A DNA stretch of 64,000 nucleotides from CAZEQD01 sp964514305. Lineage in GTDB: Bacteria; Acidobacteriota; Aminicenantia; Aminicenantales; Aminicenantaceae. The notes below the pieces were generated by a model. It was not told where the DNA came from and ran no database searches. It saw nothing but the letters and a program-made list of their open reading frames with translations. Below, in pieces: positions 41,014-49,863 of the stretch; position 1 is the first letter of the stretch, and each line of letters begins with the position of its first letter. The translations under genes and the position numbers were made by a program. The stretch is from NCBI GenBank assembly GCA_964514305.1, contig CAZEQD010000003.1, positions 1 to 64,000 of the forward strand, given 5' to 3'.

Positions 41014-41814
41014 TTATCCTGTTTTCTTAATAATTCCCCGTTTTGAAGAGTTGATAAAATTAATTATTTCGTCCCTATCTTCTCCAGGTTTGAAATTTTC
41101 TTTCATCTTTTCTAAAGCTTGGCTGGTATTCAACTCAGAATAGAATATGATTTTAAACATTTCCTTGAGATTTTTTATTCTTTCCCTGGAAAATCCTTGC
41201 CGCCGCAGTCCGACAGCATTAAGCCCGAGGACAAAGGGCGGCCGAGCTCCGGCTACCCGAGAAAAAGGAAGAACATCTTGGGTGATGACCGAAGAACCTC
41301 CAATATAGGCATATTTTCCTATGCGGCAGAACTGATGAACACCGCTCAAAGCGCCAACTGTGGCCAAATCATCCACCAGAACATGGCCACCTAAGGTAGC
41401 TCCATGTAAAAATATCGTCTGGTTGCCAACCTTACAATCATGAGCTATATGAGAATAGGCCATAAAATAATTATCGTTACCAATTATTGTCTGGCCTCCG
41501 CCTTTTATCGTTCCTCTGTTAATAGTTACAAACTCCCTGAAAACATTGCGGTCACCTATTTTTACTATTGTCTCCTCTCCTTTATATGTTACATCCTGGG
41601 GTTCAGTCCCAATAGAGGAAAAGGGAAAGAAGGAGCAGTCTTGACCGATTTCTGTCAAGCCGCTGATGAAGACATGAGCTTCGAGGCGAGTATTTTTCCC
41701 TATTTTTACTTTTTCCCCAACACAGGAGAAAGGACCAACGATTACTCCTTTATCCAGCTGAGCTTTAGGATGAACAATGGCTGTAGAGTGAATAAAAATT
41801 TCTTCTTCATTCAT
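41014..41814 (-). CDS. lpxA: UDP-N-acetylglucosamine acyltransferase LpxA
   Basis: LpxA is the first enzyme of lipid A synthesis, moving a 3-hydroxyacyl chain from ACP to UDP-GlcNAc. The 266-residue protein has a left-handed beta-helix of hexapeptide repeats (IVGPFSCVGEKVKIGKNTRL). The catalytic histidine H122 lies in AYSHIAHDCKVGNQ, and GATLGGHVLVDDLATVGAL and the helical C-terminus (FSRERIKNLKEMFKIIFY) follow. It overlaps fabZ by 8 bases and is followed by lpxI after 2 bases. It is cytoplasmic. Confidence 0.96.
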   Translation of the reverse strand: MNEEEIFIHSTAIVHPKAQLDKGVIVGPFSCVGEKVKIGKNTRLEAHVFISGLTEIGQDCSFFPFSSIGTEPQDVTYKGEETIVKIGDRNVFREFVTINRGTIKGGGQTIIGNDNYFMAYSHIAHDCKVGNQTIFLHGATLGGHVLVDDLATVGALSGVHQFCRIGKYAYIGGSSVITQDVLPFSRVAGARPPFVLGLNAVGLRRQGFSRERIKNLKEMFKIIFYSELNTSQALEKMKENFKPGEDRDEIINFINSSKRGIIKKTG

Positions 41815-42283
41815 TCAGTTCCTCAAGCTCTAAAACAGAAGCCATTATCTCAGCTTCAGCAACAACTTCTCCTTCAACCAGAGCTTCGGCTTTTATTTGA
41901 CATATCTTGTTTTTGAGTTTCAAAAGCTCTACTTTTAAAATGAGCTGATCTCCAGGAATAATTGTCTTCCTAAATTTTGCTTTGTCCACTTTACTCAGAA
42001 AAACCATCTTTGTTTCGGGGTTAGAGACTGAATGAAAAAGAAGAATGCCCCCAGCCTGAGCCAGAGCTTCAATTACTAAGACCCCAGGCATTACTTTTAG
42101 CCGGGGAAAATGACCCTGGAAAAAAGGCTCATTATAGGTAACATTTTTTATGGCCGTAATTGAGCGGCCTTTTTTTATATCCAAGACTCTATCTACCAAC
42201 AAAAAAGGATAGCGATGAGGAAGAATCTTTAGGACTTCTTGGATATTCAATAATCCTTTACTTTGTTTTCGATTTTGAGGCAT
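41807..42283 (-). CDS. fabZ: 3-hydroxyacyl-ACP dehydratase FabZ
   Basis: This is a hotdog-fold dehydratase of fatty-acid synthesis, 158 residues. The active site is H58 in GHFP and E72 in VIEALAQAGG; LPHRYPFLLVDRV is the usual start of the conserved core. It overlaps OmpH upstream by 26 bases at the annotated ATG and lpxA downstream by 8. The extra N-terminal residues (MPQNRKQSKG) are not conserved, so a slightly later start is possible. Placement beside lpxA is the standard arrangement that balances fatty-acid and lipid A synthesis. Confidence 0.95.
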   Translation of the reverse strand: MPQNRKQSKGLLNIQEVLKILPHRYPFLLVDRVLDIKKGRSITAIKNVTYNEPFFQGHFPRLKVMPGVLVIEALAQAGGILLFHSVSNPETKMVFLSKVDKAKFRKTIIPGDQLILKVELLKLKNKICQIKAEALVEGEVVAEAEIMASVLELEELNE

Positions 42284-42797
42284 CGTATCTTTTAATTACT
42301 TCCTGAGTGAGATCGACAGCAGGATTGAAGTAAATAGCTCCACTATTAGCTAAATCAAAAATAATATCCAGCTTTTTTTCTTTTCCGATTTGCTCAATGA
42401 TGGGCAGCAGCTCACTTTGGACTTTGTTAAAAAGCCTCATCTGAAGATCCTGCAGCTCTTTAACTGAGTCTTCGGCAAAACGTTTTCTTTCTGTCTGCTT
42501 TTTATCCAAATCTGAGCTGATTTGAAGGAGAGCTTCATTAGTTAAGGTCAACCGCTGCGTATTAAGTTTAGTTTGCAGTTGACGAATTTCATCATCAAGT
42601 TTGGCTAATTTGTCTTGGTTGCTCTTCCTTTTTGTTTCAAGCTGGGAGATAGCTTTTTTCCCCTCTACAGATTGCTGCAATACCTGTTGAGAATTGACCA
42701 CTCCAATCTTAAATGGCTCCTGAGCGTAGCTTAAAGAAAACAACCCTGCAGAAAAAAGGATAACAGTAAGTATTAAGCAACTGCTTCTTTTGGTCAT
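42258..42797 (-). CDS. OmpH/Skp family periplasmic chaperone
   Basis: This 179-residue exported protein has a signal peptide (LILTVILFSAGLFSLSYA, then QE). The mature start FKIGVVNSQQVLQQSVEGKKAISQ is typical of OmpH/Skp. A long coiled coil follows (QLETKRKSNQDKLAKLDDEI through DLQMRLFNKVQSEL) and then the closing strand KKLDIIFDLANSGAIYF. Skp trimers hold unfolded outer-membrane proteins on the way to BamA, which is encoded just upstream. An AAGGAGG ribosome site precedes ATG. Confidence 0.92.
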   Translation of the reverse strand: MTKRSSCLILTVILFSAGLFSLSYAQEPFKIGVVNSQQVLQQSVEGKKAISQLETKRKSNQDKLAKLDDEIRQLQTKLNTQRLTLTNEALLQISSDLDKKQTERKRFAEDSVKELQDLQMRLFNKVQSELLPIIEQIGKEKKLDIIFDLANSGAIYFNPAVDLTQEVIKRYDASKSKTK

Positions 42798-42838
42798 CTT
42801 AGGCCTCCTTAATTTATTTCGAAATCGTGTAATTTAAA

Positions 42839-45157
42839 CTAAAAAGTGGTTCCAATCGCAAAACGAAAAGCGAAATTAGAATCACCCGGGTATATTTTAG
42901 GAGAATTATAAGAAAAAATCAGTCTAAAAGGGACACGTAGAGCAGGGACAAATATCCTCATTTCCAATCCTTTAGAGGAATAGAGTTTCTTAAAATCGAG
43001 TTTCTGCTCAGCCAGAAAAGAATTACCTATATCATAAAATAAGATAGCGTAAAGGGGACCTCCTATGGGAATTATATATTCAGCGTTGAACACAATAGAT
43101 TTTTCACCACCTATGTTGCTTCCATATTCACTCCGAGGGCCAATACTATAAATCTGATAGCCTCTAATTGAGCGTTCTCCTCCCAAATAGAATCTTTCCC
43201 AGATAGGAACGTCTGAACCCTTCAATGTTTTAATAAATTGATATTCAGCATGGAATCCGACTACATGATTTTTAATAAGAGGATGAAAAAACGTCCATTC
43301 AAAGCGAGGCTTGATGAGACTGATATCACCGCCAAGAAAAGAACCAGCAAACTTACAAGAAACTGAATACAAAGTTCCTCGAGTTGGAGTTAAAGGACTA
43401 TCGACAGTAGAGCGATAAACAACTGGAAACAAGCTGCTAACCTTATAATTTCCCATCCACATCGAATAGTAGAAAGGATTATAACCATGATATCCATCCT
43501 CAGATTGTTGAGGTGTATTGATGTTTATATATTGATAGGTATAAGTTAAGCTGGCCCGCCAGTAGCCTCTAAGTCTGGCCCCAACTGTAAGGTCGATGCC
43601 TTTATCTTTTCTATCAAAAAGATAAGGATAAATCATATATCTATTATAGACATTGAAACCTAAGGTCACAGGATAGTCAAGAAAATAAGGTTCGGTAAAA
43701 CCGAAAACATAATTTTTTATTCTTTTTCCGTACTGAAACATAATTTGCAGATTTTCCCCAGCCCCTAAAAAATTAACTGTTGAATAACTGGCTGAAATGA
43801 ATGTTCCATAATAGCCACTATAGCCAGCTGAGAACTGAATGTTATTCCGCTGCAGCTCTTTAACATTGAGAGTAACATCAATTTGGGTGGGATCCTTGGG
43901 ATTGGGTTTTATATCTGGCTCTTTCTCTAGTTCCACTAATCCTAACTGTTTCATCCTCAGGATACTATCTTTAAACAGAGCTAAGCTGAATCTGTCTCCT
44001 TCTCTAAGAAGAATCTCTCGTCTTATAACTTTATCTTTGGTGTAAGTATTTCCCCTGATCTCCAAGCGATGCAGGTAAGCAACTTCTCCTTCGTATATCT
44101 GGAAAGTGACATTAACCCTTTTATGTTTAGGGTCAAGATTCTCGACTGGCATTATTTGAGCATAAAGATAACCGGCATTTCGATAAATTTCTCCTATGTC
44201 TTCACTACTCTTCTCTCTAACTTTAGTGCTGTAGATTTGTCCTTTTTTCAACTTGATAAGCTTGCGTAAATACTTAGTAGCAATTATTTTGTTCCCTTCT
44301 ATCTTGACCTCACCGACAAAATAACGATAGCCAGCATCAACTGGAATTATAATCTTTTTCATTTTTTCTTTTTTTAGGAAAATTGTTCTTCTGGTTATAT
44401 CCTCAATTCGAGGTTCACCAATAACAGCTTCCATATAGCCGTGCTCCTGGAGTTTACTTCTGATACTGGCCAAATCTTCTTTAAGCTTATTCTTTTTAAA
44501 AACATCTTTACCTGTAATCCAGGAGATCAGACCATATTTTTTGTTTTCCTTCATAGCTTCCCTAAGAATACTTTGAGGGAGTTTTGGTTTGCCTTCAAAA
44601 ACAACTTCACCTACTTTAATTTTAGGTCCTTCCTTAATGTTAAAGACAACTTCAAGCTCATTTTTACCTGTCTTGTTAACATCAACCTTAACTTCCCCTG
44701 CCTGGAGGCCTTTTTCTTGCAATAGTTCTTCAATTGTTTTCTTTATTTTCTGAATTTTGTAAGGATTATAATAAGAATAAGGTAAGATGTACTCGTCTTT
44801 CTCCTTCAATTTAGTGACAATATCGTCCTCTTTAAGCTTTTTTCCTGTCTTGTAAATAATATTCTTTACAACTGGATTTTCTTCAACAATTATTTTGACA
44901 ATTTTACCCTTCGTCCCTTCTTCCCTTTCTATTTTAATATTAGAAAAAAAGCCAGTTGACCAGAGCACTCTAAAATCTCTTCTTAATAAATCTTCGTTAT
45001 AATAATCACCTTCTCTGGAAGAAAGGTAGTAAAGAATTGTTTCCTTGGTTACTCTCTCATTTCCGATTATCTCAATTTTTTCGACAATCTCCTGCCCGAA
45101 AAGAGAAAGAGAAATAGTTATTAAAAAAATACCTAAAATCAATCTTTTCATTGTCAT
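42839..45157 (-). CDS. bamA: Outer-membrane protein assembly factor BamA
   Basis: This 772-residue Omp85-family insertase has a signal peptide (LILGIFLITISLSLFG). POTRA repeats fill about 20-420; recurring motifs include GNERVTKETILYYLSSREGD, GPKIKVGEVVFEGKPKLPQS and LEIRGNTYTKDKVIRREILL. A 16-strand barrel follows, with the conserved loop-6 motif in YLGGERSIRGYQ (RGY/F) and a terminal Phe (FAIGTTF). BamA folds beta-barrel proteins into the outer membrane. It begins the bamA-ompH-fabZ-lpxA-lpxI run; lpxD, often between ompH and fabZ, is absent. Confidence 0.95.
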   Translation of the reverse strand: MTMKRLILGIFLITISLSLFGQEIVEKIEIIGNERVTKETILYYLSSREGDYYNEDLLRRDFRVLWSTGFFSNIKIEREEGTKGKIVKIIVEENPVVKNIIYKTGKKLKEDDIVTKLKEKDEYILPYSYYNPYKIQKIKKTIEELLQEKGLQAGEVKVDVNKTGKNELEVVFNIKEGPKIKVGEVVFEGKPKLPQSILREAMKENKKYGLISWITGKDVFKKNKLKEDLASIRSKLQEHGYMEAVIGEPRIEDITRRTIFLKKEKMKKIIIPVDAGYRYFVGEVKIEGNKIIATKYLRKLIKLKKGQIYSTKVREKSSEDIGEIYRNAGYLYAQIMPVENLDPKHKRVNVTFQIYEGEVAYLHRLEIRGNTYTKDKVIRREILLREGDRFSLALFKDSILRMKQLGLVELEKEPDIKPNPKDPTQIDVTLNVKELQRNNIQFSAGYSGYYGTFISASYSTVNFLGAGENLQIMFQYGKRIKNYVFGFTEPYFLDYPVTLGFNVYNRYMIYPYLFDRKDKGIDLTVGARLRGYWRASLTYTYQYININTPQQSEDGYHGYNPFYYSMWMGNYKVSSLFPVVYRSTVDSPLTPTRGTLYSVSCKFAGSFLGGDISLIKPRFEWTFFHPLIKNHVVGFHAEYQFIKTLKGSDVPIWERFYLGGERSIRGYQIYSIGPRSEYGSNIGGEKSIVFNAEYIIPIGGPLYAILFYDIGNSFLAEQKLDFKKLYSSKGLEMRIFVPALRVPFRLIFSYNSPKIYPGDSNFAFRFAIGTTF

Positions 45158-45273
45158 TTCTCTTATACCATAACGACCCTATTTTTTCAAAAGGAAGGAA
45201 CGCATTTCTGTATTCATGGTGAGTGAAGATTCTCCAGAGGAAGAAAACTGCCTCGGTTCGTCTTTAGGTATTA

Positions 45274-45969
45274 TTAATAACTTTCCTCAGAGCTTAAAAG
45301 TTTCAAGTTCCCCTCTTCCATAAGATAAATCTGATGACAAAACTGAGCCACTTTCTCATTATGGGTAACTATTATAGAAGAAAGGCCTTTCCTCTGATGC
45401 AAATCACGGATAAGCTCCAAAATCTTCCTGCCTGTTTTCCAGTCTAAATTCCCAGTGGGTTCATCGGCTAATAGAAGCTTAGGTTCATTAACTAAAGCCC
45501 TAGCGATGGCTACTCGCTGTTGTTCTCCTCCAGAGAGGAGATTAGGCCTGAGGTCAGCTTTCTCTTCCAACGATACCTCTTTAAGAAGGAGAAAGGCCCT
45601 TGCCAGAGCATCTTTCTTTTCGACTCCTTTGATCAATAAGGGAAAGCTTACATTTTCTAAAGCTGTAAATTCAGGCAGAAGATGATAAAACTGAAAGACA
45701 AAACCTATTTTTTTATTTCTTATCTCAGCTTTTGCCTGGTCGTTCTTAGAAAGTATATCTTCACCATCCAGAAATATCTTGCCTGCAGTTGGTTCATCGA
45801 GGAGGCCTAACAAATTAAGAAGAGTGGTTTTGCCCACACCTGAAACTCCCATGATGGCTACTAAATCTCCTTTCTGAAGCTCAAAACTAATACCTTGAAA
45901 AACACGAAGAACGCCTTGAGGTAAATGATATTCTTTTGCTAAATTCTCGACCTTAAGAATTTTATTCAT
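45274..45969 (-). CDS. lolD: Lipoprotein-releasing ABC transporter ATPase LolD
   Basis: This 231-residue ABC ATPase of the MacB/LolD group has Walker A GVSGVGKTT, Q-loop region FVFQFYHLLPEF, signature LSGGEQQRVAIARAL and Walker B LLLADEPTGNLD. The LolD-type start LAKEYHLPQGVLRVFQGISF and the FYHLLPEFTALENV stretch fit lipoprotein release. It powers extraction of lipoproteins from the inner membrane for LolA. It overlaps the permease gene by 8 bases and is therefore coupled to it. Confidence 0.92.
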   Translation of the reverse strand: MNKILKVENLAKEYHLPQGVLRVFQGISFELQKGDLVAIMGVSGVGKTTLLNLLGLLDEPTAGKIFLDGEDILSKNDQAKAEIRNKKIGFVFQFYHLLPEFTALENVSFPLLIKGVEKKDALARAFLLLKEVSLEEKADLRPNLLSGGEQQRVAIARALVNEPKLLLADEPTGNLDWKTGRKILELIRDLHQRKGLSSIIVTHNEKVAQFCHQIYLMEEGNLKLLSSEESY

Positions 45970-47179
45970 ATTTTAAAGCTATAACTGGATTTACTTTCGA
46001 AGCCCGATGAGAAGGAAAGAGGGTCGAAAGCAAGCTGATTAAAAGAGTGACGCCGATAATCAGCAACAAATCAACGAATCTAATATGGAAAGGCACATAA
46101 GATATCTGATAGATATCAACTGGAACCTTAATTAGCTGAAAGGTATTGGCCAGCCAGCACCAAGCCAAGCCAAAAACGACTCCAGCTGCAGTCCCGATGA
46201 CTCCAATCATTGCGCCCTGGAGAAAAAATATTTTTCTTATATTGCGTGAAGTAACCCCCATAGCCATCAGAATACCAATATCCCTTGTCTTTTCCATAAC
46301 CATCAGGATAAGAGTAGCAATAATATTTAAAGCAGCGACAAAGACAATCAGAGCAATAGTCAAAAACATTACATTTTTTTCCAATTTTAAAGCAGAAAAG
46401 AGGGATTTATTCAGTTCCATCCAAGTCATGACATAGGCTACAGGGGGCACAATTTGCTTAATCCTGGCAGCAATCTTAGGTGCCTGGAAAATATCTTCTA
46501 TTTTTATCTGAAGCATACTAACCCTATTCTTTAAGCCAAAAAATCTTTGGGCAGATTCAAGAGGAATTAAAGCTGAAGAAGAGTCAAATTCATATAAGCC
46601 AGTGTTGAAAATCCCAGTTACTCTGAATCGTTTACTCTTAGGAATGAGACCAAGAGGCGAAAGACGTGAAACTGCCGTCAAAACATCAACTTCATCGCCA
46701 ACAGTTGCTCCAATATTAAGAGCAATCTCTTTGCCGAGGAGAATACCTCCTCTTCTATCTGAAGGAGGAAGACTTCCCCTTTCCAGTGTTTGAAGCCAGG
46801 GAGAATATTTTTTCTCAAGATTAAAATCCAATCCTTTGAGCATGGCTCCTGAGGCTTTATAAGGCCCTTTTAAAAGGACAGTATCATAAACCACTGGAGA
46901 AACCGAAATTATTCCTTTTATACCCTTAATCTTGCTTATAAGATGATCATAATTTGTCAGTCCTTGGCCACTTAAGTCTGAAACCATAATGTGAGCAGTG
47001 GAAGATAGTATTTTATTTTGAACATCACCTTGAAAGCCGGTAATAAGGGCAATAGCAATAATGAGAGCCATAACCCCGATGGTTATGCCCAAGGCCGAAA
47101 TAAATGTAATAAGGGAAATAAACGCCTGTTTTCTTTTGGCCGTTAAATAGCGCTTGGCAATAAATAATTCATAGTTCAT
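45962..47179 (-). CDS. LolC/LolE family lipoprotein-releasing permease
   Basis: This 405-residue inner-membrane protein has an N-terminal helix (FISLITFISALGITIGVMALIIAIA), a large periplasmic domain and three C-terminal helices (FLTIALIVFVAALNIIATLI; FLQGAMIGVIGTAAGVVFGLAW; LLLIIGVTLLISLLSTLFPS). The FtsX-like core and the start YELFIAKRYLTAKRKQAFIS are typical of LolC/LolE. Only one such permease is present with LolD, so it may form a homodimer (LolF-like system) rather than LolCE. The upstream spacer consists of heptad repeats. Confidence 0.9.
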   Translation of the reverse strand: MNYELFIAKRYLTAKRKQAFISLITFISALGITIGVMALIIAIALITGFQGDVQNKILSSTAHIMVSDLSGQGLTNYDHLISKIKGIKGIISVSPVVYDTVLLKGPYKASGAMLKGLDFNLEKKYSPWLQTLERGSLPPSDRRGGILLGKEIALNIGATVGDEVDVLTAVSRLSPLGLIPKSKRFRVTGIFNTGLYEFDSSSALIPLESAQRFFGLKNRVSMLQIKIEDIFQAPKIAARIKQIVPPVAYVMTWMELNKSLFSALKLEKNVMFLTIALIVFVAALNIIATLILMVMEKTRDIGILMAMGVTSRNIRKIFFLQGAMIGVIGTAAGVVFGLAWCWLANTFQLIKVPVDIYQISYVPFHIRFVDLLLIIGVTLLISLLSTLFPSHRASKVNPVIALKYE

Positions 47180-47185
47180 AGCTAC

Positions 47186-47280
47186 CGTAAAGATTAAACA
47201 GTAAAGATGAAGGAGTCAAGACGAAAAAACGTGAACTGCAAAACATAAAACGCAAATCGTAAGATATAAATAGCAAGAAG
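47186..47280 (-). repeat. Degenerate heptanucleotide array, GTAAANN orientation
   Basis: From CGTAAAG at 47186 the plus strand can be cut into 13 consecutive 7-base units: ATTAAAC, AGTAAAG, ATGAAGG, AGTCAAG and so on to ATAGCAA. GTAAA/GCAAA words recur at a steady phase. It begins 7 bases from the lolC-type start codon. Confidence 0.65.
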
Positions 47281-47406
47281 TTTTATGTTTCACACTTGAG
47301 CCTCTAAGCTTTGCTCCTCACATTTCGCTTCTTACTCCTCAATTCTTACAGTTTACTATTTACTGTTTACCCTTTACTCTTTACTTTTCACTTTTTACTT
47401 TTTACT
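47281..47406 (+). repeat. Degenerate heptanucleotide array, NTTTACT orientation
   Basis: Eighteen phased 7-base units run to the end of lysS. The last eight are clean: GTTTACT, ATTTACT, GTTTACC, CTTTACT, CTTTACT, TTTCACT, TTTTACT, TTTTACT (47351-47406). The lysS stop codon (47404-47402) lies inside the last unit. The array is the mirror complement in type of the one at 47186-47280. Confidence 0.8.
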
Positions 47407-48934
47407 GTTTGGGACGTAAGAGAGGAAAGAGGATTACTTCTCTTATTGATTTCTGGTTGGCAAAAATCATTACCAGTCGATCGATGCCTATTCCTTCCCC
47501 CCCTGTGGGCGGAAGACCATATTCTAAGGCCTGAATATAATCCCTATCTATCCAGTGAGCTTCCTCACTTCCTTTTTTCCTCTCCTCAGCTTGCTGTTCA
47601 AACCGTCTTTTCTGGTCGGCTGGATCAGTTAACTCACTGAAAGCATTGGCAATTTCCATGCCAGCCATGATAAGTTCAAAGCGTTCTGCTTCTTCTGGGT
47701 TATCAGGAGAAGCCTTGGCTAAAGGAGAGACTTCTTTAGGGGGATTGGTAATAAAAGTTGGTTGAATAAGATTTTCTTTTACATATTTATCAAAAATTAT
47801 ATCAAGAGCCTTGCCATAAGAAAGGAGCTTTTTTTCTGGGGTCAAAGTAGAAGCCAATTCTATAACCTCAGCTTCATTTTCAAATCGACTGGGAGCAAGG
47901 CCGCTATAATAAACTAAGGCTTCCTTAAATTTGATCCTTTTCCACGGTCTCTTTAAAGATATTTTATCCTCTCCGAAAATGATTTCATCAGAGCCGAGGA
48001 TTGATTGAGCTAAGTAATTAATAAGTTCCTCTGTCATTTCCATCATATCATTGTAATCGCTATAGGCTTGATAGAATTCGAGCATGGTGAATTCAGGATT
48101 ATGTTCGGAGGAAATACCTTCGTTTCGAAAATTACGATTTATTTCATAAACTTTTTCAAAGCCTCCTACAATCAATCTCTTAAGATATAATTCGGGAGCT
48201 ATTCTCAGATAAAGATCAATTCCCAAAGCATTGTGATAGGTTTTGAAAGGTCTGGCTAAAGCTCCGCCAGGAATAGCCTGCATCATCGGTGTTTCAACTT
48301 CTAGGTAGCCTCTTTGATCAAAATATTTTCGGAGGTGAGTAATAAGGGCACTTCTTAATCTAAAAATCTGAGCACTTTTGGGGTTAACAATAAGGTCTAA
48401 ATATCTTTTTCGGAAACGGAGCTCCACATCCTGTAAGCCGTGCCACTTCTCAGGGAGAGGATGAAGGCACTTGGCCAAAAAAGTAAACGATTGAGCTAAA
48501 ACAGTCAATTCTCCTGTTTTTGTTTTGAAAAGAAATCCTTCAACTGATAAGATATCTCCGATATCTATTAGAGAAAAAATCTGGTAATTTTTCTTCCCAA
48601 CTTTATCTTCCCTTAAATACACCTGAATCTTAGCTTGGCAGTCAGCCATGTGAAAAAAAGTAGCTCGACCCATACGGCGGATAGACATAATTCTGCCAGG
48701 CACAGCTACCTTTATTTTTTCCCTCTCTAACTCATCTCCGGATAAGGAAGAATATCCTGAGACAAGCTCAGGAATTGAATGGGTTTTTTTTACTCGATGG
48801 GGAAAAAGTTCAACTCCTTGTTGACGCAGCTTGGCCATCTTGACCAAACGGGCTGCTTCCTGATCGCTCATTCTGGCTACTTCTGAGTCAGAAGGTTTCA
48901 TTATATTTTTTTCTAATTCCTTCTTATTATTCAT
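47402..48934 (-). CDS. lysS: Lysyl-tRNA synthetase, class II
   Basis: This 510-residue enzyme charges tRNA-Lys. An N-terminal OB-fold anticodon domain (VAVPGRIMSIRRMGRATFFHMAD) precedes the class II catalytic core. Motif 2 is FRNEGISSEHNPEFTMLEFYQAY, and motif 3 is GLPPTGGEGIGIDRLVM near the end. The first about 50 residues are more variable than usual. It overlaps nusB by 4 bases (ATGA), and its stop codon lies in a heptad repeat array. GAGGAAAG provides the ribosome site within the end of nusB. Confidence 0.96.
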   Translation of the reverse strand: MNNKKELEKNIMKPSDSEVARMSDQEAARLVKMAKLRQQGVELFPHRVKKTHSIPELVSGYSSLSGDELEREKIKVAVPGRIMSIRRMGRATFFHMADCQAKIQVYLREDKVGKKNYQIFSLIDIGDILSVEGFLFKTKTGELTVLAQSFTFLAKCLHPLPEKWHGLQDVELRFRKRYLDLIVNPKSAQIFRLRSALITHLRKYFDQRGYLEVETPMMQAIPGGALARPFKTYHNALGIDLYLRIAPELYLKRLIVGGFEKVYEINRNFRNEGISSEHNPEFTMLEFYQAYSDYNDMMEMTEELINYLAQSILGSDEIIFGEDKISLKRPWKRIKFKEALVYYSGLAPSRFENEAEVIELASTLTPEKKLLSYGKALDIIFDKYVKENLIQPTFITNPPKEVSPLAKASPDNPEEAERFELIMAGMEIANAFSELTDPADQKRRFEQQAEERKKGSEEAHWIDRDYIQALEYGLPPTGGEGIGIDRLVMIFANQKSIREVILFPLLRPKQ

Positions 48935-49368
48935 TCTTTCTTTCCTCTAATGTTTATTTTAACTGAATCCAATTTTTTGCTGATTGCATCTAAAATTCCA
49001 TTGATAAAAACAGCTGCTTCCTGACCACTATATTTCTTAGCAATCTCGATGGCTTCATTAATGATAATAGCTGGAGCTACATTTTCCTCATAAAGGAGTT
49101 CAAAAACGGCCATCCTCAAAATATTTCTATCAACCACAGCCATCCTGGATAGACGCCAGTGTTCAGAAAAAGATTGAATTATTCTATCAATTTCTTTTTG
49201 GTTGGAGATAATACCTTCAACCAGCCATTGGCTATATTTTCTAATTTCAGGCAGAGCCTTTCTCTCCTGCCAATAATGATTGATTGTCTGGCCAGGCTCA
49301 GAGTTGTTAAAATCTAATTGAAAAAGAATTTGCAGGGTAGCTTCTCTAGCTTTTCTCCTTTTGCCCAT
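48931..49368 (-). CDS. nusB: Transcription antitermination factor NusB
   Basis: This 145-residue all-helical protein binds boxA RNA with NusE (S10) to assist rRNA transcription. Recognisable text includes GKRRKAREATLQILFQLDF, WRLSRMAVVDRNILRMAVFEL and PAIIINEAIEIAKKYSGQEA, followed by VFINGILDAI. Length and motifs are standard. It follows ribH by 14 bases, the common ribH-nusB order in bacteria, and is coupled to lysS. Confidence 0.95.
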   Translation of the reverse strand: MGKRRKAREATLQILFQLDFNNSEPGQTINHYWQERKALPEIRKYSQWLVEGIISNQKEIDRIIQSFSEHWRLSRMAVVDRNILRMAVFELLYEENVAPAIIINEAIEIAKKYSGQEAAVFINGILDAISKKLDSVKINIRGKKE

Positions 49369-49382
49369 TAATCATTCTAACC

Positions 49383-49853
49383 TTAAACAAGCCCAGTTTC
49401 TCTAATTAAATTAATAGTTTCAACCAAAGATAAAGCTGCCTCATAACCCTTATTACCCGCCTTGGTTCCAGCCCTTTCAATTCCCTGTTCAATATTTTCC
49501 ACAGTTAAGATACCAAAAGCTACAGGAATGCCTTCCTCCATACTAATCTGAGCTAATCCTTTAGTAACCTCAGCACTTAAAAAATCAAAATGAGGGGTAT
49601 CGCCTCTTATCAGCGTTCCCAGGCAAATAATCCCCTCTACTTTTCCCATCTGAGCCAGTTTTTTGGCCATAAGGGGTACCTCAAAAGAACCGGGGACTTT
49701 ATAAATAGATAAGTCTTTATCTTCTGCCCCTAATTTCTGAAGAGCATCAAGGGCACCTTCCAAAAGTCTATCAGAAATAAACTGGTTGAAGCGGCTGACT
49801 ATAAGGCCAATCTTTAAACCTTTAGCCTGCAGTTTTCCTTGATAAATTTTCAT
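49383..49853 (-). CDS. ribH: 6,7-dimethyl-8-ribityllumazine synthase
   Basis: This 156-residue protein makes the penultimate compound of riboflavin synthesis. It has LKIGLIVSRFNQFISDRLLEGA at the start, VPGSFEVPLMAKKLA, and the active-site stretch CLGTLIRGDTPHFDFLSAEV with the catalytic His. A late GTKAGNKGYEAA completes the family pattern. Other rib genes are absent here. AAAGGAG lies before ATG. It sits between the enoyl-CoA hydratase and nusB genes in one run. Confidence 0.96.
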   Translation of the reverse strand: MKIYQGKLQAKGLKIGLIVSRFNQFISDRLLEGALDALQKLGAEDKDLSIYKVPGSFEVPLMAKKLAQMGKVEGIICLGTLIRGDTPHFDFLSAEVTKGLAQISMEEGIPVAFGILTVENIEQGIERAGTKAGNKGYEAALSLVETINLIRETGLV

Positions 49854-49863
49854 GTTTTCTCCT

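Noticed and set aside
41440..41916. 158-codon plus-strand frame across lpxA and fabZ
   Set aside because: It is antisense to two certain genes with conserved motifs.
47281..47406. CRISPR-like array
   Set aside because: The units are 7 bases and contiguous, with no spacers and no cas genes, so it is a heptad tandem repeat.
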